From Geodermatophilus obscurus (lineage in GTDB: Bacteria; Actinomycetota; Actinomycetes; Mycobacteriales; Geodermatophilaceae): 64,000 bases of DNA. The stretch covers positions 1 through 64,000 of the forward strand of contig NZ_FRDM01000011.1 of assembly GCF_900143215.1 (NCBI RefSeq), given 5' to 3'. The translations under genes and the position numbers were made by a program. Numbering within the stretch: the stretch's first letter is position 1; each line of letters starts with the position of its first letter. Below the pieces are notes generated by a model. The model searched no databases and was not told the origin of the DNA. It saw only the letters and a list, made by a program, of their open reading frames with translations. This document shows positions 1 through 8,086 of the stretch, piece by piece.

Positions 1-2
1 TC

Positions 3-416
3 CCGACGTCAATTCTGGCCCGCCTGCGCTCCGTTGTGCACCGCCTGCCCAGAATCCGTGAACGGGACGGTCAATTTATCCCGGACCGCTACGGATGCTG
101 GGCCAGCATCCGTGAACTCGGATCTGAACCGGCGACCCAGTACTACTTCCAGGACCTAGACGTGCTCCGCTATATCCAGGTGGTCGAGCAGACGATCTTC
201 CGGGGGGTAGGCGACTTCCTCAGCGACCGTGGCTACTCGATCGCCGACGTCCTGGACGTCGCCAAGGACACCATCAACAGTGTCACCATCAACGGTGGCA
301 ACTTCTCCAACACTGCGATCGGGATAGGACGGATACGTCAGACCGGAGGCACGGATCGTCCACAAGGCGACGAGCGTCGTGACAACGGCGCGACGACAGC
401 AGGGAGCCGAAGTTGA
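3..416 (+). CDS. C-terminal part of an unknown protein ending in a Gly-rich amyloid-like motif (5' end outside window)
   Basis: The frame is open to the left edge of the window and the first possible start (GTG at 36) has no ribosome binding site, so this is probably the 3' part of a longer gene. The visible part has a helical-looking region (residues 40-80 counted from GTG 36) and then, at residues 81-100, the segment NSVTINGGNFSNTAIGIGRI. The tail after it is polar and looks disordered. The same pattern recurs near the N-terminus of the next protein, with about 11 of 22 positions identical. Short Gly/Asn motifs of this kind resemble bacterial amyloid signalling sequences in actinobacterial NLR and effector proteins; that link is inference. 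The stop overlaps the next gene by four bases, so the two are probably cotranslated. I do not recognise the rest of the protein. Confidence 0.6.
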   Translation, partial: PTSILARLRSVVHRLPRIRERDGQFIPDRYGCWASIRELGSEPATQYYFQDLDVLRYIQVVEQTIFRGVGDFLSDRGYSIADVLDVAKDTINSVTINGGNFSNTAIGIGRIRQTGGTDRPQGDERRDNGATTAGSRS

Positions 417-766
417 ACGACCGCAACTCCATCGAAATCAGCGGCGGGAGCTTCCAGGGCAGCGCGATCGGCATCGGACACGTCGAGCACCACGGGGTCG
501 TGGCTCAGGGATCTGTCGCCGATCTGCGCACGGCCCTCGCCGCCTCGGCACCGGAGCTCATCGGCCATGGCCGCAACGAGGAGGACGAGGCCGAGATCCG
601 GCACGAGATCCGGAAGATCGACCAGGAGCTCGCTGCGCCGGAACCGGACGGCGCGGCAGTGAAAACCCGCTGGAAGTCTGTGCTCAGCGCGCTGGGGGAC
701 GCCGCGACTGCCAGTGAGCAGATTGCACGGATCACCGACCTGGTCACGGAGTTGTTCGGACGGTGA
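413..766 (+). CDS. Small protein with N-terminal Gly-rich amyloid-like motif
   Basis: This protein has 117 residues and a TTG start that overlaps the previous stop (TTGA). Residues 5-24 (NSIEISGGSFQGSAIGIGHV) match the C-terminal motif of the upstream protein. The rest is a highly charged, probably helical region rich in Glu, Asp and Arg (about residues 36-75), followed by a helical C-terminus ending in LVTELFGR. No enzyme motif or membrane segment is visible. A motif at the C-terminus of one protein and the N-terminus of its neighbour is the arrangement expected if the two proteins template each other's assembly, as proposed for receptor/effector amyloid pairs. The function is otherwise unknown. 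The start rests on the overlap, since no strong ribosome binding site is seen. Confidence 0.6.
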   Translation: MNDRNSIEISGGSFQGSAIGIGHVEHHGVVAQGSVADLRTALAASAPELIGHGRNEEDEAEIRHEIRKIDQELAAPEPDGAAVKTRWKSVLSALGDAATASEQIARITDLVTELFGR

Positions 767-1080
767 TCGCCGACCGGATATCCCCTCATCGGCTGAACAA
801 CAGGTCCTGCAGGGAGTTCTCCGTGGAGTCTGAGCTATTCGTCTGCATCGCCTCATCCTCGCCGCCGGTCGGCGCAGCGCCGCCGGTGGCGACATGACCG
901 AGGACGAACAGCAATGGCGATGTAGCGCCCATATCAGGTGAGGTTGATCGACGAGGACCGCCGTGTACTGCCGGGAGCTCGCGTCCCAGCAAGGCGTCCA
1001 GTGCTTCGCCGACTCGTTCTGGCCGCGTCCATGTGTCCGCCCTAGTCCATGTGTCTGCCCTACTTGCGATGGAGTCCCAG
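767..1080. other. Gap between genes, no convincing gene
   Basis: About 310 bases lie between the amyloid-motif gene and the zinc-ribbon gene. A minus-strand reading frame (786-1148) runs through it but overlaps the zinc-ribbon start and has no recognisable domain. The only structured element I see is the 18-bp tandem repeat at 1027-1062. Confidence 0.4.
1027..1062. repeat. Two-copy 18-bp tandem repeat next to a start codon
   Basis: Two adjacent 18-bp units (GTCCATGTGTCYGCCCTA, differing at one base) occupy 1027-1044 and 1045-1062. They lie directly upstream of the likely start of the zinc-ribbon protein. The reading frame is open across them, so they could lengthen the apparent N-terminus if an upstream GTG were used. 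Confidence 0.7.
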
Positions 1081-2613
1081 ATGTGGTCTTGCTCCGTTTG
1101 CGGCGAGCGCACCGACCCGACCGACAAGTTCTGCAGTGGGTGTGGCACACCGATCTCAGCCCCCGATCAGGCAGCGACGAAGCGAGCGGAGGGGCACGAC
1201 CCCCGAGCGCCCCAGGCTGGAGGAGTAGCGCCCAGAGCCGACTCGGGTGGCCCGACCTCGAGTGAGCCCAGAGGAGCGGTGAAGCGGCCCAGACATCGGC
1301 GCCGACGTGTCATCATCGCCGTATCCGCCGCAGTTGCAGGGTTGGCGCTCATCACCGCTCTCCTCGTCATGCCAGCGGGGGGAGGCGTCCTCCGGTCGGC
1401 AACGCCGAAGTTCCCGTACGAATCCGACCCAGCAGCCATCGCGGCGGCAGCCGGCATCGAAGACTTCCACCCTTCCGGTGAGGAGTTGACCGACCCCGAT
1501 GTTGGCTGGGGGATCCACCCGGAGGCGCCGGAAGCGCGCATCTTCGTCAAGGCATACAAAGCCGAGGATGGACATGCTGGAGATCTGGGTGGACTGCGGC
1601 AGCTCTATGAGAAGGGGCCGGAGGGGCGAATCGAGCCTATCCTCGATGGGACAACGTGGATAGTAGCGGTCGACAAGGACGTGGCAACGCAGACCAAGAT
1701 CTCGATACTTGAGAGCGTCAGGGAGCGAATCGGCGGTGAACTCGTCACGTTCGAAGGTCAGACGTTGGACGTCACAGGCTCGTGGAAAGGCGCAGCGTCG
1801 GATGGAACCTCCAGCTACACCGTCGAAGTGGAGATATCGTTCTTACCGCCCGATGTTCAGATCATCCAGGGGGACGTCGGGCACTACCGGGCGCAGGTGA
1901 CTTACCCTGAGTTGCAATGCGGGGGAACCTGGGAGTCGCAGCTATCTCGACGCGACGGGGTCGAGTTCGATGAGATAATCGACTACGGTTTGGAGAGCTG
2001 TACGCGCACGGCCCGTATCCTGCTCAGCGATGGCGGAGGCGGCTCTCTTCGTATGACCATCCCAGGCACGACTTTCAGCGCGCGTCTGCAACGAGTAGGT
2101 GATATCCCCGCTCCCGCAGCGACAGCCCAATCGACGCCTGGCTCCGCTGGTCCGACCGCTGCAGATCAATCACCACAGCCCTATGACCCAACCTCGATCG
2201 CATGGCCACAGGTGGTCACGCTCGATTGCAGCGAAGCGGCTGCAGGGCCCCAGGTGGACATTGCGGCGACGGGCGACGTGACCGGGGACGGGTATGCGGA
2301 GGTCTTCCTGGTCTCCCAGTGCGGATCGAGTACTTCGTCTTGGCCGCAGTATCTGTCAGTCTACGACGGCCTGGCGGGGCCTGGCGGCCCTCGTCGCATA
2401 GCGACGCTGCTGACGGATGAACGTGGTACCGACGGTAGGGGTCTGCGGCAGATTCAAGTCTCGCTTACCGGGTCGGCGGCAACCGTGAGGTCGGTCGGGT
2501 ACTCCGAAACAGATTCGAACTGCTGTCCAAGCGTTGTTGTCGAAGACGCCTTCACATGGGAGTCGGGCGAGGTCAGGCACGTCTATCGCCATGCCGACAC
2601 GGTTGGGGATTAA
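1081..2613 (+). CDS. Membrane-anchored zinc-ribbon protein with extracellular beta domains
   Basis: Starting at ATG 1081 the protein has 510 residues. This start has GGAG six bases upstream and puts the zinc ribbon at the very N-terminus; ATG 1069 and GTG 1033 are alternatives. Cys4, Cys7, Cys18 and Cys21 form a CxxC-x10-CxxC zinc ribbon. A Pro/Gly-rich basic linker follows, then one membrane helix (about 77-97). The outer part contains an alpha/beta region, a beta-rich region with a Cys pair, a Ser/Thr/Pro linker, and a C-terminal segment containing GDVTGDGYAEVF, which resembles an FG-GAP/VCBS calcium-binding repeat. This suggests a cytoplasmic zinc-ribbon head and an external sensor or adhesion module, but I cannot name a function. 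Base composition is less GC-rich than the core genes, consistent with acquired DNA. Confidence 0.7.
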   Translation: MWSCSVCGERTDPTDKFCSGCGTPISAPDQAATKRAEGHDPRAPQAGGVAPRADSGGPTSSEPRGAVKRPRHRRRRVIIAVSAAVAGLALITALLVMPAGGGVLRSATPKFPYESDPAAIAAAAGIEDFHPSGEELTDPDVGWGIHPEAPEARIFVKAYKAEDGHAGDLGGLRQLYEKGPEGRIEPILDGTTWIVAVDKDVATQTKISILESVRERIGGELVTFEGQTLDVTGSWKGAASDGTSSYTVEVEISFLPPDVQIIQGDVGHYRAQVTYPELQCGGTWESQLSRRDGVEFDEIIDYGLESCTRTARILLSDGGGGSLRMTIPGTTFSARLQRVGDIPAPAATAQSTPGSAGPTAADQSPQPYDPTSIAWPQVVTLDCSEAAAGPQVDIAATGDVTGDGYAEVFLVSQCGSSTSSWPQYLSVYDGLAGPGGPRRIATLLTDERGTDGRGLRQIQVSLTGSAATVRSVGYSETDSNCCPSVVVEDAFTWESGEVRHVYRHADTVGD

Positions 2614-2644
2614 GCAGCCGTTGAGATGTCCACATGAGTACTAG

Positions 2645-2660
2645 TAGTGCTTCGTTAGGT
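2645..2660 (+). repeat. Left inverted repeat of the IS701 element
   Basis: The 16 bases match the complement of 4041-4056 except at three positions. The adjacent CTAG target copy is itself palindromic, so the apparent symmetry runs four bases beyond the element end. Confidence 0.85.
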
Positions 2661-2697
2661 CCTTGTCTGCGCTGGTGCGGCGCGGTGCGATGGGCGC

Positions 2698-3939
2698 ATG
2701 ACTCCGGAGGAGTTGGCTGCGGTCCGCGGGCGGCTGGAGGAGTTCGCCGCGGAGGTGTTCGCGCCGCTGGTCCGGTCCGATCAGCGGAACAAGGGTCAGA
2801 CCTACCTGCGGGGGCTACTGCTGGACGGGCGGCGCAAGTCGATGCAGCCGATGGCCGAGCGCCTCGGCGTGGATCACCAGGGGCTGCAGCAGTTCGTGTC
2901 GTCCTCGACCTGGGCGGTGGAGCCGGTGCGCCAGCGGCTGGCCCGGCGGGCGATCGAGGTGGTCGCCCCCGAGGCGTGGGTGGTCGATGACACCGGCTTT
3001 CCCAAGGACGGCACGGCCTCCCCGGGGGTGGCCCGGCAGTACTCCGGCACGCTGGGCAAGGTCGGCAACTGCCAGGTCGGGGTGTCGATCTGCGCGGTCA
3101 CCGACGCCGCCTCTTGTCCGTTGGACTGGCGGCTGTTCCTGCCCGAACGCTGGGACGACGCCTGCGCGGCCAGCCCGGAGGCGGCCGCGGCGATCCGCGA
3201 CCGTCGGGAGCGGGCCGGCATTCCCGCCGAGGCCCGACACCGGCAGAAGTGGCGGCTGGCGCTGGACATGATCGATGAGCTGGCCGGGTGGGGGTTGGCG
3301 CCGCCGGTGGTGGTGGCCGATGCCGGCTACGGCGACATCGCCGAGTTCCGCGACGCGCTGTCTGCCCGCGGCCTGGCCTGGGTGGTGCAGGTGCAGGGCG
3401 TGCTCAGCGCCCACGCCGCCGACGCCGTCCCCACCCGGGTGCCAACCTCCGGCCGGGGTCGGCCGTCTTGGCCGCGCTACCGCACCCCGCCGGTCGCTCT
3501 GCGCGAACACGTGCTGACCGCCGGCCACGCCGTCGCCGTGCCGGTCACCTGGCGAGACGGCTCCCGCGGGCCGCTGTCGTCGTGGTTCGTGGCGCTGCGG
3601 GTCCGCCCCGCCGGGCACCACCAGGCCGCCCGGCGGGCCGCCGACGGCTCGCTGCCGGCGGTGTGGCTGCTGGCCGAGTGGCCCCCAGAGGAGCCCGAGC
3701 CCACCGATTACTGGCTCTCGTCCCTGGCCGAGGACACCCCGCTGGCCGAACTGGTGCGGCTGGCCAAGATCCGCTGGCGGATCGAGCACGACTACCGCGA
3801 GCTCAAGACCGCCCTGGGCCTGGACCACTTCGAGGGCCGCACCTTCACCGGCTGGCACCGCCACGTCACCCTGGTCACCGCCGCTCAGCTGTTCCTCACC
3901 CTGCTGCGGACCAGCCCAAAAGCCCCTGTGCCGGCCTGA
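2698..3939 (+). CDS. IS701-family DDE transposase, C-terminus frameshifted
   Basis: The 413 residues have the family layout. The N-terminal helical region contains QTYLRGLL. The DDE triad is visible as the Asp of VVDDTGFPKDG (about residue 99), the Asp of VVADAGYGD, and the Glu of IRWRIEHDYRELK with the following GLDHFEGR. The stop at 3937-3939 comes about 36 codons early. The expected family C-terminus (GLSLYAVQHELQALL, then a CxxC pair) continues in the -1 frame to 4046. The heptamer CCCAAAA at 3915-3921 sits in phase as C-CCA-AAA and could allow -1 slippage. A one-base deletion near 3934-3938 explains the sequence equally well and would join the two parts with better family agreement. Whether the element can still move is uncertain. 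Confidence 0.85.
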   Translation: MTPEELAAVRGRLEEFAAEVFAPLVRSDQRNKGQTYLRGLLLDGRRKSMQPMAERLGVDHQGLQQFVSSSTWAVEPVRQRLARRAIEVVAPEAWVVDDTGFPKDGTASPGVARQYSGTLGKVGNCQVGVSICAVTDAASCPLDWRLFLPERWDDACAASPEAAAAIRDRRERAGIPAEARHRQKWRLALDMIDELAGWGLAPPVVVADAGYGDIAEFRDALSARGLAWVVQVQGVLSAHAADAVPTRVPTSGRGRPSWPRYRTPPVALREHVLTAGHAVAVPVTWRDGSRGPLSSWFVALRVRPAGHHQAARRAADGSLPAVWLLAEWPPEEPEPTDYWLSSLAEDTPLAELVRLAKIRWRIEHDYRELKTALGLDHFEGRTFTGWHRHVTLVTAAQLFLTLLRTSPKAPVPA

Positions 3940-4040
3940 GCCTGTATGCGGTCCAGCACGAACTGCAGGCCCTCCTGGCCACCTGGACCGGCACCTGCAT
4001 TGTCTGCGGACAATCCGTCGACGCCCACGCTCGGGCACCC

Positions 4041-4056
4041 ACCTAACAAAGTACTA
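4041..4056 (-). repeat. Right inverted repeat of the IS701 element
   Basis: This is the partner of the left repeat at 2645-2660. It is followed directly by the second CTAG copy (4057-4060). The stop codon of the shifted transposase frame (TAA, 4044-4046) lies inside it. Confidence 0.85.
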
Positions 4057-4060
4057 CTAG

Positions 4061-4341
4061 TAGCTCGACTGCTGGACACGCCCGAGCGCGGAGGGAAAGT
4101 ACAGCAACGCGCTCGGAACGGCGGCGGCTCGGGCATAACAGTGACGGACACTGCAGCCCTCTCTGACCTGGGCAAATAGAGCTTTCCTGAACCGTGGGAA
4201 CCCCTCGAATGTGATTGGGGGCGTCCGCTCGAGGTGCCAAGACGGGGGCCCAACAGGCGCGGTCTGCGGTCGCCAGTGACGGCTTCAGCTCACGGGGGAG
4301 CGCTGCGACGCTAGGGGTGCTGGCTCGACGCCCACCTCGAG
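4061..4341. other. Non-coding stretch right of the IS element
   Basis: About 280 bases carry no reading frame with recognisable content. Composition is lower in GC than the core genes. I see no RNA gene. Confidence 0.4.
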
Positions 4342-4580
4342 TCAGCCGCTCGTTCGATAGGCGTCGTGCCGGTGGGCGACGTCGAGGATGGTGACGGTTC
4401 GGGTGTCCTCGTCGATGCGGTAGACGACCCGGTAGGTGCCGCGGCAGTCCCTCCGGTCTGCCGCCATGCCGAGCCGGCCAGCCGTCGTTCCTCTGCCTGG
4501 GCGGCGTGGACGAGGAAGGCCCTTCCGACGGGTGGTGCAGTCGGAGAGGCTCCTGCGGGGATGGGGGCAGGTGCCGTCAC
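4342..4580 (-). pseudogene. Remnant of a RelE/ParE-type toxin gene
   Basis: Read on the minus strand, the 3' end encodes GTYRVVYRIDEDTRTVTILD followed by VAHRHDAYRTSG and a stop. This is the characteristic C-terminal strand pair of RelE/ParE ribonuclease-type toxins, including the final AHR-x-DAYR. Upstream the frame changes: the segment with PPVGRAFLV and EERRLAG is in a different frame from the C-terminal part, so at least one frameshift separates them. No recognisable N-terminus or antitoxin gene remains. The remnant sits beside the IS element among other broken genes. It is probably inactive. Confidence 0.65.
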
Positions 4581-4644
4581 TGGCTAGACCGGCGGACCCG
4601 CGAGGGCGTGACGGCGATGCCGAAACCCCCTCCCTGCGTAGTGG

Positions 4645-4933
4645 TCAGGCGTCGAGCTCGATTGCGGCGACGGCGTGCACGGGCGGCGCCTGGATCCCGA
4701 GTTCTCGTGCGATGGCCGGGATCTCAGGTCCGCGAGGAACTCGCCATAATTCTTCGCGTCCCAGTCGAACACCGACCACACCCGGTGCGCGTCGTCAGGA
4801 TCGAAATAGACCCGGACGCCCAGGCAGCCGTGCTCCCGCCGCTTCTCCGCGCCGACGGTCTCGAAGACCTCCAAGAACCGAGCGGGTCGGTGACCCTGGC
4901 GATGGTGACGATCAAGACCTGCCCCTTCAGCAC
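4645..4933 (-). pseudogene. Frameshifted ABM-type monooxygenase-like gene
   Basis: Three consecutive minus-strand frames join into one plausible small protein. The N-terminus is LKGQVLIVTIARVTD from GTG 4933. The middle contains PARFLEVFETVGAEKRREHG and VRVYFDPDDAHRVWSVFDWD. The end is EIPAIARELGIQAPPVHAVA and then AAIELDA with a stop. The pattern (strand, helix, VYFDPDD, VFDWDAKNYGEFL) resembles small dimeric alpha+beta-barrel monooxygenase-like proteins of about 95 residues. Two frameshifts, near 4885 and near 4727, break the gene. Either it is a decayed gene or the local sequence carries errors. The family call is moderate. Confidence 0.6.
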
Positions 4934-5127
4934 CGTGGACGACTTCCCGCCAGTCGATCACGACCGTAGAACCTCGACTCGGGTTGAGGTCATGTGCTGG
5001 CGGCGGCGACCCGAAGAGGGATCCGCCACCGGACGTCTCGACACGGGAGTTCTGCCGTAGCGCGATGAGTCTGCCCTCGCGGCGCGGTCGAATTCATCAC
5101 ACGAACGCAACCGATGAGGGGTCAGCA

Positions 5128-5772
5128 GTGACGCAGATGGTCCGAGTGCACAATTTCATGGTCTCCAGCGACGGCTACGGCGCCGGTGAAGGACAAAGCT
5201 TGGAACGGCCGTTCGGCCACGCCGACCCTGCTCAGCTCGGCGCCTGGGCCTTCGCGACGGCGAGCTGGCCCAACCGGACCGACCCGGGAGGGAGCCGCGG
5301 TCTGGACGACTACATGGTCCGGGACTTCCACCGCAACATCGGCGCCGAGATCATGGGCCGCAACAAGTTCGGCCCGCAGCGTGGGCCCTGGGCCGACCAC
5401 GACTGGCAGGGATGGTGGGGCCAGCAGCCCCCGTTTCACACCCCGGTCTTCGTCATGACCCACCACGAGCGGCCCTCCTTCCGGCTGTCCGACACCACCT
5501 TCCACTTCGTCGGCGGTGATCCGGCCACAGTGCTGCAGCGCGCGTTCGAGGCGGCTGACGGCAAGGACGTCCGGTTGGGCGGCGGCGCCAACACCATCCG
5601 GCAGTTCCTCGATGCCGACCTCATCGACACCCTGCACGTCGCCGTCGCCCCGGTGGAGCTCGGCGCCGGATCCCGGCTGTGGAACTCCCCCGAAGAGCTC
5701 CTGGAGCGCTACCACTGTGACGTCGTGCCCAGTCCCACCGGCGTGGTGCACCACCTGTTCTGGCGGCGCTGA
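5128..5772 (+). CDS. Dihydrofolate reductase / RibD-C family protein
   Basis: The protein has 214 residues from GTG 5128, which has GAGGGG about seven bases upstream. An N-terminal strand ending in NFMVSSDGYGAG, the segment DFHRNIGAEIMGRNKFG, and the C-terminal VRLGGGANTIRQFLDADLID with ELGAGSRLW are typical of the dihydrofolate-reductase-like fold of the RibD C-terminal family. Such proteins bind NADPH and reduce a pterin- or pyrimidine-like substrate, but actinobacteria have many paralogues of unknown substrate. It is intact, unlike its neighbours on both sides. It stands alone and is not in an evident operon. Confidence 0.85.
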   Translation: MTQMVRVHNFMVSSDGYGAGEGQSLERPFGHADPAQLGAWAFATASWPNRTDPGGSRGLDDYMVRDFHRNIGAEIMGRNKFGPQRGPWADHDWQGWWGQQPPFHTPVFVMTHHERPSFRLSDTTFHFVGGDPATVLQRAFEAADGKDVRLGGGANTIRQFLDADLIDTLHVAVAPVELGAGSRLWNSPEELLERYHCDVVPSPTGVVHHLFWRR

Positions 5773-5858
5773 CAGCGGCCGCTCGATCGATCCGCTACGA
5801 CCGCATCCGAGCCCCGTCGGTGGCCGGAGTCACCGTGTCCCGCCGGGGATCGGCGGTT

Positions 5859-6178
5859 TCAAGCGGTCGTCGCAACGACTGGCTTTTCGGGGTCGGACAG
5901 TAGCCGCTGCATGGCTTCGGCCGGGGGTGATGAACCCGAGGGTCTTGCGGGGTCTGCCGTTGAGTTCGGCAGGGACGGCGTCGAGGTGCTCAGCGTCGTG
6001 GACCGACAGGTCGGTGCCACAAGGGGTGCGTACTGGCGCAGCAGGCCGTTGGTGTTCTCGTTGCTGCCGCGCTGCCAGGGCGAATGCGGATCGCAGAAGT
6101 AGATCGCCATGTCGGTGGCGAACGTGATCGCCTGATGCTGGGCCAGCTCGGTGCGGCGCTGGGTGGTGTGCCGCTGCT
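5859..6178 (-). pseudogene. IS30-family transposase remnant (C-terminal part)
   Basis: Minus-strand fragments in different frames reconstruct the C-terminal catalytic region of an IS30 transposase: [40 protein letters not shown] (DDE Glu region), then after a frameshift [20 protein letters not shown] with PRKTLG, and after another shift [20 protein letters not shown] and a stop. The N-terminal half and the element ends are not recognisable. It abuts the end of the AI-2E-type transporter gene, so an old insertion probably decayed here. Confidence 0.8.
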
Positions 6179-6341
6179 GTCAGTCCGAGCGGGAGGCTTC
6201 CTCGCCGGAGCCGCGGGGTTGCAGCAGCCGACGGCCGGAGGGTGTCGCCGGCCTGGGAGGTGCGCCTGTTGCAGTCCACCGACGACGTGGAGGTCCGTTC
6301 GCTGGTTCTGGGCAAGCGACGGCGTCTTGCCAGCGCCGCCG

Positions 6342-7532
6342 TCACGGCGGCGACGTGGACGTTCCGCCCGAGCCGGGCGGAGCGGGCGTGGTCGTCGGAC
6401 CCGGCTCCGCATGGCCGTCCCCTTCCGGCACGATCGCCGGGCGACGTTCCTGCCCCACAGTGGGCTCGTCCTTCAGCCGGCCGCGGCGGTGGTCCCAGAC
6501 GTCCCGGAGGATCACCTGGATCATGCCGGCGGCGGGGATCGCGAGCAGCGCGCCGAGCACGCCGAGGAGCTCGACCCCGAGGAGGATCGCGACGATGACG
6601 GTCAGCGGGTTGAGCTTGACGGTGCGGGCGAAGATCAGCGGCTGCAGCAGGTGGTTCTCCAGCTGCTGGTAGAGCACGACGAACACCAGGACGACGATGC
6701 CCGCAGTCGTCGAGTGCAGAAAGCCGGCGAGCACGGCCACGGCGCCGCCGATGGTCGCGCCCACCAGCGGTACCAGGTCGGCGAGTCCCACGAAGAGCGC
6801 GATCAGCCCGGCGAAGGGGATTCCGAGGACCAGCAGCACGACGTAGGTCAGGGCTCCGCAGATCACACTGATCAGCAGGTTGCCGGTGAGGTAGCCGGTC
6901 ACCGAGCGGGCGCAGTCGGCACCGACCCGCAGGATCCGCTCACCGGTGGCGGGCGGAAAGACGCGCATCGCTCCGTCCACGACCTTGGGGCCCTCGAGCA
7001 CCATCAGATAGGCGAGTACGAAGACGGTGACCGCGCCGGCGATTCCGGTCGCGACGCTGCCCAGCACGCCCGCCGCGGGAGCGGTGAGGCCGTTGACGAA
7101 GGAGTCGATCCGGTCCTGGTTGTTCTCCACCCACTCCAGCACGTTGGTGCGCTCTAGCAGTCGCCCCACCGCCCCGCGCCCCGCGCGCGCCTGGTCGATG
7201 AGCTCGGGGAGTTGCCCGGCGAACTTCGTCCCCTCCCGGACCAGGGGGATGGCGAAGGCGGTGACGAGCCCGCCGAGGCCGAGGAAGACCACCAGGAAGA
7301 CCAGGAACGTCGCCAGTGCCCGCCACCGGTTGCCGAGCATTCGCCGCTGGACCCAGGCGGCCAGCGGGTAGAGGGCCACGGCGAAGAAGGTGGCGATCAC
7401 CATCCAGGTCAGCACCCGTCGGGTCTCGACGACGAGGTACAGCGCCAGGGCCGCGGCGAGGGCCAGGCCGATGGTGGCGAGGATGGTGCGTACCGGCACC
7501 GGCGGCCGGCTCTGACCGGGGTGGGGCGTCAC
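6342..7532 (-). CDS. AI-2E family transporter (permease-like membrane protein)
   Basis: From GTG 7532 the protein has 396 residues. This start overlaps the upstream stop as GTGA, which argues for coupling. Two N-terminal membrane helices, a central soluble segment (about residues 110-165, with EWVENNQDRID), and a C-terminal group of helices containing YLTGNLLISVICG, GLADLVPLVGATIGG, YQQLENHLLQPLIFA and KLNPLTVIVAIL are diagnostic of the AI-2E exporter/permease superfamily. The polar Pro-rich tail is expected to be cytoplasmic. Substrates vary across the family and cannot be told here. The decayed IS30 sequence begins about 160 bases beyond its 3' end. Confidence 0.9.
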   Translation of the reverse strand: MTPHPGQSRPPVPVRTILATIGLALAAALALYLVVETRRVLTWMVIATFFAVALYPLAAWVQRRMLGNRWRALATFLVFLVVFLGLGGLVTAFAIPLVREGTKFAGQLPELIDQARAGRGAVGRLLERTNVLEWVENNQDRIDSFVNGLTAPAAGVLGSVATGIAGAVTVFVLAYLMVLEGPKVVDGAMRVFPPATGERILRVGADCARSVTGYLTGNLLISVICGALTYVVLLVLGIPFAGLIALFVGLADLVPLVGATIGGAVAVLAGFLHSTTAGIVVLVFVVLYQQLENHLLQPLIFARTVKLNPLTVIVAILLGVELLGVLGALLAIPAAGMIQVILRDVWDHRRGRLKDEPTVGQERRPAIVPEGDGHAEPGPTTTPAPPGSGGTSTSPP

Positions 7533-7981
7533 GGCGCGGCCAGTGCCGGTGCTCCGCGGCGTCCTCGCTGGATCGCGGGCCCGCTCGCCTCGCGTCTCTG
7601 GACACGGCGGCGGTGGAGGGTCCGCCTGTGGAACCAGCCGATGAGCACGAGCAGCGGCACATGAATGGCCGGCAGGTTCCGGGCGAACCACGCCGGCAGG
7701 TAAATGTCGGTGACCGATCCGCTGGTGGCGCCCGCCCGTTCGGCCAGCCCGGTGAGCGGGCAGCGGAACCCGTCCGCGGCGAAGACCAGGCACTCGCCGG
7801 CGACGACCGCCGCGGCCACGCCGGCCCGCCGGTCGCTGCGGCCGGTCGCGCCGGCCCACAGGAGGTAGCCGACGCAGGACTCGATGGAGAACCACGCCGC
7901 CGTGTGCACGCCGCGGATCAGCACGAGCCGACGGGCATGGACCTGCCGGGGAACGGATGGCTCGGTACGTCTCGACGTCAA
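7529..7981 (-). CDS. Small membrane protein upstream of the AI-2E transporter
   Basis: The TTG start at 7981 is supported by GAGGAG five to six bases upstream. The 150 residues include about three hydrophobic segments (around FSIESCVGYLLWAG, VAAAVVAGECLVFAA and HVPLLVLIGWFH). A central CPLT-x-LAERAG motif recalls the DUF2784-type layout (Cys-Pro-Leu-Thr, then Glu-Arg-x-Gly), a family of small membrane proteins of unknown role; this is a loose resemblance. Its stop overlaps the transporter start by four bases, so the two are likely made together. Confidence 0.7.
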   Translation of the reverse strand: MTSRRTEPSVPRQVHARRLVLIRGVHTAAWFSIESCVGYLLWAGATGRSDRRAGVAAAVVAGECLVFAADGFRCPLTGLAERAGATSGSVTDIYLPAWFARNLPAIHVPLLVLIGWFHRRTLHRRRVQRREASGPAIQRGRRGAPALAAP

Positions 7982-8086
7982 CAGAGCTCCTCGGACTGTT
8001 GGTCGCGATCAGTACACCGTGCCGACGCGGTACGGAACGACATCCAGCGCACGACGACTCCCCACGGAGCCAGCCGCGCACGCGGG

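Larger units (their letters stand above)
2645..4056 (+). mobile_element. IS701-family insertion sequence with target duplication
   Basis: This is a 1,412-bp element bounded by 16-bp imperfect inverted repeats: TAGTGCTTCGTTAGGT at 2645-2660, and the complement of TAGTACTTTGTTAGGT at 4041-4056, with 3 mismatches. The tetramer CTAG flanks both sides (2641-2644 and 4057-4060). IS701 elements typically duplicate 4 bp with a YTAR-like target, and CTAG fits. The intact duplication suggests fairly recent insertion by transposition. The element carries one transposase gene, which is frameshifted near its end. Confidence 0.88.

Noticed and set aside
786-1148. Minus-strand frame of 120 residues before the zinc-ribbon gene
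   Set aside because: It overlaps the zinc-ribbon start, includes the translated 18-bp repeat, and lacks any recognisable motif; a small gene cannot be fully excluded.
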